Shown: positions 52,599 through 61,806 of the stretch, one piece after another
Layout: each line of letters begins with the position of its first letter
Numbering within the stretch: the stretch's first letter is position 1
Source: Candidatus Gorgonimonas eunicellae
Lineage (GTDB): Bacteria; Pseudomonadota; Gammaproteobacteria; Pseudomonadales; Endozoicomonadaceae
DNA: 64,000 nt
Direction of reading: 5' to 3'
Assembly (NCBI GenBank): GCA_929200395.1
Contig: CAKMZJ010000001.1
Span: 15,725 to 79,724 of the forward strand
Notes under the pieces: model-generated
What the model saw: only the letters and a program-made list of their open reading frames with translations
What the model was told of the DNA's origin: nothing
Database searches by the model: none
Program-made: the position numbers and the translations under genes

Positions 52599-54422
52599 CT
52601 AGATACACAGGTTGGCAACTACCTTTTCATCTGTTACCTGTATAAATTGTAGTATTTTTATTTCATGCTTCAAATCTATAATGACATTAAAACCATTTGG
52701 ATGAAATTTAACAGCATAAATTTGATTATTATTCGTGTATTGAGCAATGAGTTCTGCTTCTGGTAAAAGTTGCATGTTATTATCAGGATGCTTGCTCATT
52801 ATTCTATAAACTCTAATAGTATTTTCTGTTGCAGATAACAGTGTTTCTGTTTCTAATACTGCAAGTAATTGACTATTAGGACTAAAGTCTACTTTAAAAC
52901 TATTTTTACCTTTACAATTGACCATAATTTTACGATTAAGTTCTCTTTCTGCAAAATCATGAATAATTATTTTATTATCAGTTATAAAGTTATGGTAGCA
53001 AAGAGAATCAGATGAATTAAAATAAGGTATATGAGTATGATATACTGCATTGATGTTTATCTCTGAATAAGTATTGGTATCATAGTTAAAAGCATAAATG
53101 CTAGTTTTTGTTTTTGAAACAACACTCAAAAATTTCCCTGTATGAGAATATTTAAGAATAAGATCTTTATGAAATTCTGTTGTTGTTAATACTTGTGAGA
53201 TATTATTATCGCTATCTATTTTATAAACAGTTAATTCACAAGATTTACTACTGTACTTGTTATAGGTTACTTCTATTACGCCAATAGCAAAGAAGTCTCC
53301 TTCAGGGCTACATTCAAAGTAATCAGGATATTTTCTATCACCTGATTTATTTTCTATAATTATAGTTGCTATATACTTTGTATATTTATAAATACTAATT
53401 TCCATACCTTTAGTTTTTTTGTTTCTACCAGATATAAGTATTAATTTGTTTTTTGCTGCTCTTACCCCGTAAATCACAAGATTTTTACAAATTTGAAGTA
53501 TCTCCCACAAATTTTTGTTAGTTTTAATTTCTGTATCTTTTAATTGTTTTTCTTTATAAATATAAAGTTTGTATTCTCTTTCTATCAAAAATTGACACTT
53601 GTTTTTCGTGTTTTCTAAAGTAGTTACAAAATCATGTTGTGATTGCTTATAATCTATAACTGGTGTTACATTTTTATAATCGCCATTTATATTTTTAAAA
53701 AAAACAGTATTAATACTGCTAAAAACTATAATAATAAAATCTTGAACTATTAATGTATTAGTTATATGGTAGCGACTAAAATAGCCTAATTCAAAGGCAT
53801 CAAATAGAGTTAATGCATTATTATTTTGTGTAACTATAAATACTGCTGGATTAAGCGTAAGCAAAAATTTATCTGCTTCAGGAAGTATCTTTAAAGCATC
53901 TAGTTTATTGTTATAAGATTCAAATCTTTCAAAGTAATGTAGCATAAAATCTTGAGCTTTATATGAGTGAGTTTCGATAAAATCATAAAAACCATCTGCC
54001 ATAATATTTGCTAAATTAAATTGAATTTTATTATTGCATATTTTTTTTATAAAATTAATATCTTTTAATTGTTGTTTATCAGTTATATTTATTGAGTTTA
54101 ACCAAAATAAAAATTCTTGCTGAAGACGATGATCAAATATTGTATTTTGTTCTTTTGTAAATTGTTTTTTAAATGATAAAAAATTCTTATATATGTTTAT
54201 TTCATGTAATGTTTTTTTATCTGTGTTAATTATATTTTTCATTCTACTACAAGTTTTAATTAATTGAACTCTTTCTTTTATATCTAGCTTAGAAATAATC
54301 TTTATTATTAATTCAGGAGGTAGCTTCAACAAATAGCAATTAATTTCTGGATAACTTTCTATTTTTCCATTATCAATCGAGTTATCTAAGTGATAAGTAT
54401 GTGAATTACTTGTTATATTCAT
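52599..54422 (-). CDS. F-box protein with WD40-like beta-propeller
   Basis: A 607-residue soluble protein. Residues 31-68 are an F-box: YLLKLPPELIIKIISKLDIKERVQL then IKTCSRMKNII, with the leading LPPEL and the conserved hydrophobics that bind SKP1. The C-terminal half shows WD40-like blades without the full WD dipeptide: YPDYFECSPEGDFFAIG, LKYSHTGKFLSVVSKTKTSIY, FKVDFSPNSQLLAVLE..RVYRI, YAVKFHPNGFNVIID. F-box plus propeller is the design of eukaryotic SCF substrate receptors (FBXW type), so it may recruit host cullin-1 ligase to chosen targets. The gene is bracketed by direct repeats at 52399-52467 and 54545-54606, as for a mobile cassette. Confidence 0.85.
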   Translation of the reverse strand: MNITSNSHTYHLDNSIDNGKIESYPEINCYLLKLPPELIIKIISKLDIKERVQLIKTCSRMKNIINTDKKTLHEINIYKNFLSFKKQFTKEQNTIFDHRLQQEFLFWLNSINITDKQQLKDINFIKKICNNKIQFNLANIMADGFYDFIETHSYKAQDFMLHYFERFESYNNKLDALKILPEADKFLLTLNPAVFIVTQNNNALTLFDAFELGYFSRYHITNTLIVQDFIIIVFSSINTVFFKNINGDYKNVTPVIDYKQSQHDFVTTLENTKNKCQFLIEREYKLYIYKEKQLKDTEIKTNKNLWEILQICKNLVIYGVRAAKNKLILISGRNKKTKGMEISIYKYTKYIATIIIENKSGDRKYPDYFECSPEGDFFAIGVIEVTYNKYSSKSCELTVYKIDSDNNISQVLTTTEFHKDLILKYSHTGKFLSVVSKTKTSIYAFNYDTNTYSEININAVYHTHIPYFNSSDSLCYHNFITDNKIIIHDFAERELNRKIMVNCKGKNSFKVDFSPNSQLLAVLETETLLSATENTIRVYRIMSKHPDNNMQLLPEAELIAQYTNNNQIYAVKFHPNGFNVIIDLKHEIKILQFIQVTDEKVVANLCI

Positions 54423-54544
54423 ATTATTATTTTATTTGATTGAAGTTATGCAATAGATGTATTTATCTTCATGTGAAAGGATGATCATGAGTATATTTTT
54501 GTAATTGTTTATTGTTACTACATCTTTTATTAAAAAAACAATTA

Positions 54545-54606
54545 TACTAAATTTATTAGTTCTTGTATGCTCTATTTCATTAATAACTAAATAGAGCTGA
54601 CAATCG
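54545..54606 (+). repeat. Direct repeat, right copy, flanking the F-box gene
   Basis: This is the partner of 52399-52467 (shared core CTATTT.ATTAATAACTAAATA). It lies between the F-box gene start and the Tim44-like gene. It is followed by an AGCTGA..TCAGCT inverted pair (about 54595 and 54612). Confidence 0.55.
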
Positions 54607-54662
54607 TAATGATCAGCTCTACCACAGCACTCTGTACCTATGTTATAATACGATAAAAGGTA

Positions 54663-55565
54663 TTACTCTATACCAGTAATAAGCCATGAAGAATTACTAG
54701 CTTTTAAATTACGCTCTAAGTGCCAAGTATCGTCAATATCTTTTTCTATATTGTCATCTTCTTTATATTTACCAAAAAACTTTATGCTTAATTGTGCTAG
54801 ATCTTCATTGTAATCGGCTCTTACTATTTCAGCATCTATATACAATACAACTGTTTGTTGTGTTTGGCTAAGATGGCTACGCTCTGTTTTTAACTCTTCT
54901 ATCAATTCAGGTGCTACATACTCTTTAATCTTTGAAAAATTATTTGTATCCCAAGCTTGTTGTATAGTTCTATAATGGCTACAAGCTTCTGTAATGCAAG
55001 ATTTTGTATCAAAGTTTGGTGGTAGATTAATTAGAGTTTCTGTACTTACAGCATCTTGTTTATTTGTTGTGCTATGATCGATAGCATCATATTGTTCACG
55101 AAATTGTTCGTTTGTTGGTTGCTCATTATTAATTGGCTGTTGATAGGTATTAGTCGCATATTCTTCATTTGAAGCTGTAGGTTTTATGTTCATACCTTTC
55201 ATCAACTTAATTACTTTGAAAATAGCAAAGGCTAATAAAGCAAGCAGTAAAATACCCATAAAGCCACCACCACCGCCAAGTCCACCAAGTCCGCCTCCAA
55301 GCATTGACCCTAATAGCCCGCCAGCAAGTAAGCCACCTAACATGCCCCCCATAAATCCTTTACTCTTAGGTTTGTCTGATGTTTGGTTTTGTTTATTATT
55401 CGTGTTACTAGTATTAGAGTGCTGGTGCGTGCTTTGTTTTTTTGCAGTAGTTGTACTATGTTGCCTGCCAAATGACTTACCACCTCCAAATTTTTTTGCT
55501 TCTACATAAGGCGAGACCATTGTAAACATAAATAGCATTGTAAAAACAGTAATAAATTTTTTCAT
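54663..55565 (-). CDS. Tim44-like domain protein
   Basis: A 300-residue protein: a signal peptide or anchor at residues 1-23 (ending YVEAKKFGGG), a low-complexity Ser/Thr/Gln/Asn linker, a Gly/Leu-rich membrane segment (about 70-118, including LLAGGLLGSMLGGGLGG), and a C-terminal Tim44-like domain (about 180-300) with the helix-and-sheet pattern ACSHYRTIQQAWDTNNFSKIKEYVAPELIEELK and AEIVRADYNEDLAQLSIKFFGKY. Similar proteins are common in beta- and gammaproteobacteria. The Tim44 domain in mitochondria binds the import channel; the bacterial role is unclear. It is a normal chromosomal gene between two effector candidates. Confidence 0.85.
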   Translation of the reverse strand: MKKFITVFTMLFMFTMVSPYVEAKKFGGGKSFGRQHSTTTAKKQSTHQHSNTSNTNNKQNQTSDKPKSKGFMGGMLGGLLAGGLLGSMLGGGLGGLGGGGGFMGILLLALLAFAIFKVIKLMKGMNIKPTASNEEYATNTYQQPINNEQPTNEQFREQYDAIDHSTTNKQDAVSTETLINLPPNFDTKSCITEACSHYRTIQQAWDTNNFSKIKEYVAPELIEELKTERSHLSQTQQTVVLYIDAEIVRADYNEDLAQLSIKFFGKYKEDDNIEKDIDDTWHLERNLKASNSSWLITGIE

Positions 55566-56113
55566 CTTATTAAATACCCTTATATATTTTATTAGCTTAT
55601 ACAGCTGGAGATGTATAAGATAGTATCTTATATTTAAGCATACACCTATACAATAATAAAGTATATATAAGTTATAATAAGATAAAAAATTATTTTAACA
55701 GGCTAGTTAAAGATGTTATAGGACTACTAGCTATGATTTAGACATTAAGAGATGCTACTGCTAATAACTATTACTAGTTATTCTATGATAGAAGCAACTG
55801 CTAAAAGTGTTTATAGATTAATAAAATACCACTAATGAAAGTATTAAGTTAATCCTTTAAATTAAAAATTTAGCTTTTAAAGCTATGGCGTTTATACACG
55901 TGGCAGTTGAAAATGCGAGTTTTCAGCAAGTGATTATAAGTTTTGAGCATTGGCAGTATTTTACAAATTTGTGCCTGAGCAATACAGAAATACTAACAAA
56001 AGCTAAATGCTTAATATCTAGCATATGATCTTCAACTAGAAAATATATTGAGCATTCAAGTATACAACAGTTTAAAATTATCTTTATTTTAAGTTATAAT
56101 TTTGCATCTTCAA
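55566..56113. other. Gene-free spacer with an element copy
   Basis: A gap of 548 bases that contains the element copy at 55893-56047 and, near 55600, short TATAC-type sequences (AGCTGGAGATGTATAAGATA). I see no open frame or RNA gene in the remainder. Confidence 0.4.
55893..56047 (+). repeat. Shortened copy of the inverted-repeat element
   Basis: The left end TATACACGTGGCAGTTGA through TTTTCAG (55893-55926) and the core GCAAGTGATTATAAGTTTT follow the element at 31341-31610 closely. The right end GCATATGATCTTCAACTAGA then AAATATA is of the same general type as the right end there. It is 155 bases long, with the inner part deleted compared with the 270-base copy. It lies downstream of the CE-clan gene. 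Confidence 0.6.
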
Positions 56114-57373
56114 TTATAATAATATACAGCTATCTAGCTTATATGTCCAAGAATTAAAATCCCTATTATTTATCAATATCTCGGAATTAATATATCGACG
56201 TTCTAGCTTTAGTGTTTTTCTATAATCAATATAACCAGAGCCATCATCTATTATTTTAAAAGCTCTAGCTAGCATTCTATATGCTTTTATTTGTAAATAG
56301 GTATTTACCTCCCAGTTTTTTGCAATTCCATTATTATCACCACTATTGTTATAATCACGCATATATGAAGTAGCAACTATATTACGATTATATTTTTTAA
56401 AATGTGTTGCTAATGTTTTTGTGACTTTTCTAGATGGAATATCAGTAGATTTGTTTAAAAGAGTTTGTAGATCTTGGGTTGTTAACTCATCTAATAATTT
56501 TTTATTTTGTACTGTTTTATATAAAAACTTGGGAAAAGGTGCAATACTTATTTTATATAATTTTTCGTCTTTATTATCATTAGTAATATCTTCTGTAATA
56601 CTATTAACCAGATCATCTATTAAATTAGATTTTCTAAGTGCATCTTTTAATATAGCAAAAGCATCATTTATACAAGAATAACCATCTGTTTGACGATTTG
56701 CTCCAGCATATAATAAATGACAGTTTTGTTCGCCATATATTTTTATTAAATTTAAATATGATTCTTCAAGTATTCGCTGAGAACTTCGTGAATTACTAAC
56801 ACTATCAATAGATACTATATATAGCTTATTATTGTTTTTACTAAAAACCAACGGGGTAACATGTATACCATCAAGCTGAAGTATAGCAATAACCCCTATC
56901 TGTTTTCCATTAGGTAGTTGTTGTGCTAATTTGCAAAGTAAGTCTTTTGTATTTTTATCTACGTAATAAATTTCAATATTATATTTTTTTTTATAATGAT
57001 GTGCTATTGCAGCGATACAAACCTCGTTTGGTTTGAAGATTGGCAAAGTATAATTAAACGTGATTTTTTTATATTTCCCCAATATGCTTTCTTTTGTGTT
57101 ATTATATCTTGTACCAATATCACTGTTTTTGTCTATTATTTTTAAAGCTTTACCAATAATATCTTCATGAGGAAAAGCAATAACAGTTTCTGAAAATAAA
57201 CTTTTAGTTGCAACTGTTGTTGGGGTTTTATTAACGAAAAAATTATTATCTAATGATTTATGTGTAATTGCTGCATCATTTGCTTGTATTATTTTTACCT
57301 TAGGTTTTGTTGTTATCGCAGATACATCTGCTAAACTATGGTTTATTCTGTGATTTACCTCTAAAGTATTCAT
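56114..57373 (-). CDS. CE-clan (Ulp1/YopJ-like) cysteine protease or acetyltransferase candidate
   Basis: A 419-residue soluble protein with no overall match I can name. The middle shows the catalytic pattern of clan CE: His171 in LDGIHVTPLVF, Asp190 in LYIVSIDS after a beta-hairpin, then Gln228 and Cys234 in RQTDGYSCINDAFAIL. This compares with Ulp1 (QxxGxDCG) and YopJ (QKSSSDCGIFSL). Clan CE includes SUMO/NEDD8 and ubiquitin peptidases and the YopJ acetyltransferases of pathogens. The Gly usually after the Cys is Ile here. It is probably a host-directed effector in the same stretch as the ligase candidates; which chemistry it performs cannot be decided. It starts 110 bases from mnmA on the same strand. 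Confidence 0.7.
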   Translation of the reverse strand: MNTLEVNHRINHSLADVSAITTKPKVKIIQANDAAITHKSLDNNFFVNKTPTTVATKSLFSETVIAFPHEDIIGKALKIIDKNSDIGTRYNNTKESILGKYKKITFNYTLPIFKPNEVCIAAIAHHYKKKYNIEIYYVDKNTKDLLCKLAQQLPNGKQIGVIAILQLDGIHVTPLVFSKNNNKLYIVSIDSVSNSRSSQRILEESYLNLIKIYGEQNCHLLYAGANRQTDGYSCINDAFAILKDALRKSNLIDDLVNSITEDITNDNKDEKLYKISIAPFPKFLYKTVQNKKLLDELTTQDLQTLLNKSTDIPSRKVTKTLATHFKKYNRNIVATSYMRDYNNSGDNNGIAKNWEVNTYLQIKAYRMLARAFKIIDDGSGYIDYRKTLKLERRYINSEILINNRDFNSWTYKLDSCILL

Positions 57374-57482
57374 GACAATTATATCCTTTATTTATATATC
57401 CTTTATTTAATATAATTATATGACAAATAAATTATAAAAAAGTTCAAATATGCACTTCAACTTTAATCAACAATATTGATAA

Positions 57483-58574
57483 TTACTTTATTGCTTGTTG
57501 AATTACCGCACCACCTAAGCATATATTATTATGATAAAAAACAATTGACTGCCCAGGAGTTATTGCTCGCTGCGCATCAATAAAAGATACTTGGTAGTTA
57601 TCTGTGTGTTGTATCTTGCTTATTGTGCATTTTTGGTTGTTTTGTCTATAGCGTATTTTAGCTTCTAATTGCGCTTCTTTAGGAGCAAAGTTAATCCAAT
57701 GGATATTATTACAAATTAACTTACTAGCATATAAAGATGGGTGGTTTGTTCCTTGTGCTACCACCAATTCGTTTTTTTCTATGTTTTTATCTACAACATA
57801 CCAAGGAGCATCATTTGCATCTTTTACCCCGCCAATTCCTATTCCTTGCCTTTGTCCTATAGTATAAAAAGCTAAACCATTATGAGAGCCAATTGTCTCT
57901 CCAGATGTTAATACTATATTTCCTGGTTTTGAAGATATATAACGTTTTATAAAATCAGTGAATTTTCTTTCACCTATAAAACAAATACCAGTACTATCTT
58001 TCTTTTTATGCACTGCCAATCCATGATTTTTAGCTATATCCCTAACTTGACTTTTGGTAAGTTCACCTAAAGGAAATAATGATTTACTTATTTGTTGCTC
58101 TGTTAGAGTATATAAAAAATAAGTTTGATCTTTATTAGTGTCAGTAGCATTTGCTAAATAACATTTACCATCAATATTCAATTTTTTACAATAATGTCCA
58201 GTTGCAATAAAATTAGCCCCTAGCTCAATAGCATATTGCAAAAAGGCTTTAAATTTTATTTCTTTATTACATAAAATATCTGGATTAGGAGTGCGACCGC
58301 TTCGATATTCAGTCAAAAATATTTCAAAAACATTATCCCAGTATTCGCTAGCAAAATTGGCAGTATGTAATTTTATATTTAATTTGTCACAGACTGCTTG
58401 TGCATCTTGTAAGTCTGCAATTGCGGTACAGTACTCGGTTTTATCATCTTCTTCCCAGTTCTTCATGAACAGGCCTTCTACATGATAGCCTTGCTGTTTC
58501 AATAAAAGAGCAGTTACTGAGGAGTCGACACCACCAGACATTCCTACTATTACTGTTGGTTTAGTTGCTTTCAT
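57483..58574 (-). CDS. mnmA: tRNA-specific 2-thiouridylase MnmA
   Basis: A 363-residue enzyme that thiolates U34 of tRNA Lys, Glu and Gln. Motifs: the ATP PP-loop [23 protein letters not shown] at the N-terminus, [11 protein letters not shown], the catalytic cysteine region [16 protein letters not shown] (Cys near residue 101), [13 protein letters not shown] and the second catalytic cysteine in [15 protein letters not shown]. The C-terminal [18 protein letters not shown] is typical. The length matches E. coli. It diverges from the downstream plus-strand membrane gene. Confidence 0.97.
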   Translation of the reverse strand: MKATKPTVIVGMSGGVDSSVTALLLKQQGYHVEGLFMKNWEEDDKTEYCTAIADLQDAQAVCDKLNIKLHTANFASEYWDNVFEIFLTEYRSGRTPNPDILCNKEIKFKAFLQYAIELGANFIATGHYCKKLNIDGKCYLANATDTNKDQTYFLYTLTEQQISKSLFPLGELTKSQVRDIAKNHGLAVHKKKDSTGICFIGERKFTDFIKRYISSKPGNIVLTSGETIGSHNGLAFYTIGQRQGIGIGGVKDANDAPWYVVDKNIEKNELVVAQGTNHPSLYASKLICNNIHWINFAPKEAQLEAKIRYRQNNQKCTISKIQHTDNYQVSFIDAQRAITPGQSIVFYHNNICLGGAVIQQAIK

Positions 58575-58635
58575 AAAAATAAATATACAAAATGTTTTCT
58601 AATTGAGTGTTACTTTTATTAATAAGGCAGATACT

Positions 58636-59874
58636 ATGAGCGCTATTAAAGTAAATAAAAATCCTTGGAACTTACGATTCTCGCTAAAAAATCAAATAGG
58701 CTTTGTTCACTTATTTGCCATTATAGTGTTTTCTATATTACTCTATTTAGCTTTTAAGTTCGGGCTTAAATATTGGTATCTATATATTTTGAATAGTATA
58801 GGCGAATTAATCAGTAAAAATATTGCTGATATAATAAGCCATATGATTGTAGCTGAAGATTATCTCAGCATCAATGCTATTATCAATAAATCCTGTGAAA
58901 ATAATCTTATTCAAAGTATTTCAGTTTTTTCTAGTGACAATATTAAAATAGCTAATACAATTAGTAAATTGCTCGTTTCAGATAAAGATATTAAAGAGTT
59001 TTTGATGGCAATTCATTGGCAAAATGAGGTTATTGGTTATCTCTCTTTAATAGTAGATAACCGTTATTTGCTATCTAAATTAGAATTTCTTGCGATATCT
59101 GGTGCTTGTTTAGTAAGTTTAATATTAGTTGTTGTATTCTGTATTTCTTATCTATTTGTAGAAATTACGGAGAAAAACATTCAAAATATATCTCTGCGAT
59201 TATACAAACATTTTAATAAAAAAGCAAACCAACAGCAGAGCCCAGTGTTGCAGCTACAAACTCTATTGCTTATAATTGAATCTAACAATAAAGAAAATTT
59301 CAAAAGCGATATAGTCACAACCGCCAACATAGCTATAAAACTTCAGGATGATTATATAAAAGGAGTAAACACCGAAAATCTGCATAAGATAATGGATAAA
59401 ATTGCAGTTACAGCGATACATTGTGGCAAGTATTTTCTTACCGGCAATAGATTAATTAAAAACTCTAATTGTTCGCTTTCTTTGCTTACCTATAAAAATA
59501 TAGATGCTAATAGGGTTATTCTTTGTGCTTTAGCAATTAAACAGATACTATCTGAAATTCTACACAAAAACAATGTAGGCTCTGTAGGAATTGGGGTGTG
59601 TATTTGGCCATATAATCAAGTTAACCTAGATAACATACAACATAAATTAGAGTATAGCTTAAAATTAGCAGACTCAAATAAAGAAGATTTATTATGCATA
59701 TCACAAAAATCAATAAGTTATCTATCTATTACTAATCTTATATATAAAGAGAATTCTAAAATAGATGATATCATTTTATTTAAAGCAACAACAGAATTAG
59801 CGGATAAATTAAAAAACGATATTATTACAATTAAAAAAATTTTAGAGAATAATAATGACATTAAAAATCAATGA
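58636..59874 (+). CDS. Membrane protein with AhpA/YtjB-like sensor module
   Basis: About 412 residues from the ATG at 58636, which has an AAGGCAG ribosome site; a frame opening 33 bases upstream is less likely. Two membrane helices (about residues 22-45 and 155-178) enclose a periplasmic domain of some 110 residues whose pieces (SISVFSSDNIKIANT, NEVIGYLSLIVDNRYLLSK) resemble the AhpA/YtjB (Smp) family. The cytoplasmic half (about 180-412) is unlike YtjB and unrecognised; the fold might be a degenerate signalling domain. The gene overlaps the VanZ-like gene by 20 bases. Function unknown. Confidence 0.65.
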   Translation: MSAIKVNKNPWNLRFSLKNQIGFVHLFAIIVFSILLYLAFKFGLKYWYLYILNSIGELISKNIADIISHMIVAEDYLSINAIINKSCENNLIQSISVFSSDNIKIANTISKLLVSDKDIKEFLMAIHWQNEVIGYLSLIVDNRYLLSKLEFLAISGACLVSLILVVVFCISYLFVEITEKNIQNISLRLYKHFNKKANQQQSPVLQLQTLLLIIESNNKENFKSDIVTTANIAIKLQDDYIKGVNTENLHKIMDKIAVTAIHCGKYFLTGNRLIKNSNCSLSLLTYKNIDANRVILCALAIKQILSEILHKNNVGSVGIGVCIWPYNQVNLDNIQHKLEYSLKLADSNKEDLLCISQKSISYLSITNLIYKENSKIDDIILFKATTELADKLKNDIITIKKILENNNDIKNQ

Positions 59875-60307
59875 AATAAAGCTATTTAAACTAGAATGTT
59901 TTATCTGTAAGCACTATAAACTTTTTACTAAAACAATGTTTATTTTTACTCTATGCTTAACAATATTTGCCGCTGTTGCCCCTGTAGGTTTATTATCTAA
60001 AGTAGCTAGATTAAATTTTTTTGATATTAGATTTTATCCAGATAAAATAGCCCATACTATAGGTTTTATCTGGATTTCACTAGTTGTTGATGCAACTTGG
60101 AATAAAACAGAACTGTATGCAAAGAAAATTAGTGCTCTATTAGCATATGGTGTGCTTTTAGAGTTAATACAATTTTTAACAGAATACCGTCATCCATCTA
60201 TTAACGATATTATCGCTAATAGTTTTGGTATTTTATGTTATGTTTTGATTATACCTATAATAAAAAAGCTACCTTTTTTTAGAATTCGTTGGATCTATAA
60301 AAAATAA
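59855..60307 (+). CDS. VanZ-like membrane protein
   Basis: A 150-residue protein with four hydrophobic helices. VanZ-like features are the DKIAHTIGFIWISLVVD segment near residue 67 and the later ELIQFLTEYRHPSINDIIANSFGILCYVL, the RxxxxxDxxxNxxG-like signature of the family. VanZ-type proteins in enterococci lower teicoplanin sensitivity, but most bacterial members have unknown roles. It overlaps the preceding gene's end by 20 bases and shares its last base with the next possible start, so it belongs to an operon. Confidence 0.8.
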   Translation: MTLKINEIKLFKLECFICKHYKLFTKTMFIFTLCLTIFAAVAPVGLLSKVARLNFFDIRFYPDKIAHTIGFIWISLVVDATWNKTELYAKKISALLAYGVLLELIQFLTEYRHPSINDIIANSFGILCYVLIIPIIKKLPFFRIRWIYKK

Positions 60308-60507
60308 TGCTGTTACATGCTTTAAACTCTATTGGTAACTCAAGTTACGCAGGAAAGAAAATTAGTGTGCAAGGAATAAATACTGAAATAATTAATTACA
60401 ACAAGGATTACTTAATTTATTCCTGTAGAAAAACAACATTTACAAGTATACAGATTAACGATTTGGAGTTAACTCCTTTTATTTTCTTTAGCCATTTTGT
60501 AGATTAA
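60307..60507 (+). CDS. Possible small protein
   Basis: Not recognised. It has 66 residues. The ATG overlaps the VanZ stop codon (TAATG), which suggests coupled translation, and no other gene occupies these bases. It lacks a signal peptide and a clear motif. Its stop is four bases before the end of the convergent zinc-finger gene. It may be a real small gene or a chance frame. Confidence 0.35.
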   Translation: MLLHALNSIGNSSYAGKKISVQGINTEIINYNKDYLIYSCRKTTFTSIQINDLELTPFIFFSHFVD

Positions 60508-60511
60508 CAAT

Positions 60512-61165
60512 CTATGCTTCAGGCAACATATCAAGCTGAAAGTCATTTATTGAATCCTTTACTAATTGATCTATAGTCGTGCTAGCAGTATCTGTTTTTG
60601 CAGCCAGCTTGTTATTCTCTTCAAACATTTCATCAACAATATCTGGAGCAACCAGACCACCCTGTAAATTAGGCTGCATAACAGCTGATAAATCAACTAA
60701 TTTATTTTTAGCACTATATGCTGCGATCAGCTTATCATTTTCATCAATAATCTCTATTACAGGTATTTTAGGATTAGTACACTTTATTAACGATGGTGCT
60801 TTGCATAGCGTAGTACTTCTTTTAGGTCTCTTTTGTTTATGCTGCGGAAGATTGGCTTTTGAATTTATTTTAGTTATATGCTGTATTTGTAGGGGAATAA
60901 CAGCAGTTATAATGCACTCTTCAGCTAATTTTTTTTCTATATTATTCTTATGTAGTGGTGATGATCTATGGTTAATTACACCACGCTCAGAATAAAAAGT
61001 ACTATTACAAATTTCACACCTGTAAGACCTATTATAAGGTTTTACAGGTACTTTACAAGGTGTTACCGGTACTTCATTACATCTTGATTGTTTAATAGTC
61101 TGAAAGCTATAGCTACCGTTCGAGTTAGTAGTCAGAAAATTTCCTTTTGGTATATTATTTATCAT
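60512..61165 (-). CDS. C2H2 zinc-finger protein, candidate effector
   Basis: A 217-residue protein with a single eukaryote-type zinc finger at residues 49-73: Cys50 and Cys53 (YRCEICNSTF), then His66 and His72, that is C-x2-C-x12-H-x5-H, as in U1/JAZ-like C2H2 fingers. A basic stretch KQKRPKRSTT lies near residues 115-124 and could serve as a nuclear localisation signal. The rest is polar and unrecognised, with a conspicuously acidic end (DELVKDS.., DFQLDMLPEA-like). C2H2 fingers of this sort are rare in bacteria. It could act in the host nucleus (inference). It lies between ordinary genes and the USP candidate. Confidence 0.75.
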   Translation of the reverse strand: MINNIPKGNFLTTNSNGSYSFQTIKQSRCNEVPVTPCKVPVKPYNRSYRCEICNSTFYSERGVINHRSSPLHKNNIEKKLAEECIITAVIPLQIQHITKINSKANLPQHKQKRPKRSTTLCKAPSLIKCTNPKIPVIEIIDENDKLIAAYSAKNKLVDLSAVMQPNLQGGLVAPDIVDEMFEENNKLAAKTDTASTTIDQLVKDSINDFQLDMLPEA

Positions 61166-61288
61166 TATAGTATAGTCCTTATATTTAATAACTCTTAAAG
61201 TTAAATTAGACTAAAAAATTAGCTTACCGTTCCAATTATATTAAATTTACTACCATATAATTTGCGAACACTACCTAGTTGTTTCGTC

Positions 61289-61570
61289 TCAAGGTATAGC
61301 GATATATGACTTAAATGCAATAAAATAACCACAAAAGAAAGCCATAATGCTTACTATTAATAAAATAAGTAACACTAGATAAAACCACTTCTTTTGGTTT
61401 TCTAATTGCTGACGAGCATTCCATTTTGTTAATAAATAGCCTTTATTAATATCATAATCCGTAGTTAAACCACATATTATACACCCTATTTGCCACATTT
61501 TTACATTTTCTATTATTACGGCGAATACTCTAGCTGTTCCACAACAGCATGGGCAAGAGGCAATGTGCAT
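61289..61570 (-). CDS. Lar-like zinc-ribbon domain with membrane anchor
   Basis: A 93-residue protein. Residues 5-55 match the Lar (restriction alleviation) zinc-ribbon pattern: Cys6 and Cys9 in CPCCCG, Cys30 and Cys33 in GCIICG, and the closing TKWNAR at 48-53. A single membrane helix follows (about 62-85). Lar domains are usually small phage or plasmid proteins that protect against restriction enzymes; joined to a membrane helix its function is unclear. A zinc-binding membrane protein of other purpose is possible. It lies between the zinc-finger gene and the USP gene. Confidence 0.65.
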   Translation of the reverse strand: MHIASCPCCCGTARVFAVIIENVKMWQIGCIICGLTTDYDINKGYLLTKWNARQQLENQKKWFYLVLLILLIVSIMAFFCGYFIAFKSYIAIP

Positions 61571-61806
61571 TTTTTATCTCTTTTGGTCTTAATAGATGAA
61601 TATTAACAGCAAATATTTTCGTTTTATATTGGTTATATCTTTAAAAATACATTTTAAATAAATTATTTTTGTGCTATAGTGCTTATCTAAAATATAAAGT
61701 AACGTTAATTTAAAATACCTTTTATCTTTAATAGCTTATAATAAGTTGAACCTACCTAAAATTTAAGCTAATTAACATAACTCAGCATATCACAAGGAAG
61801 TATATT

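Noticed and set aside
55186-55509. Proline-rich plus-strand frame opposite the Tim44-like gene
   Set aside because: It mirrors the Gly-rich membrane segment of the real gene and has no start signal or homologous look.
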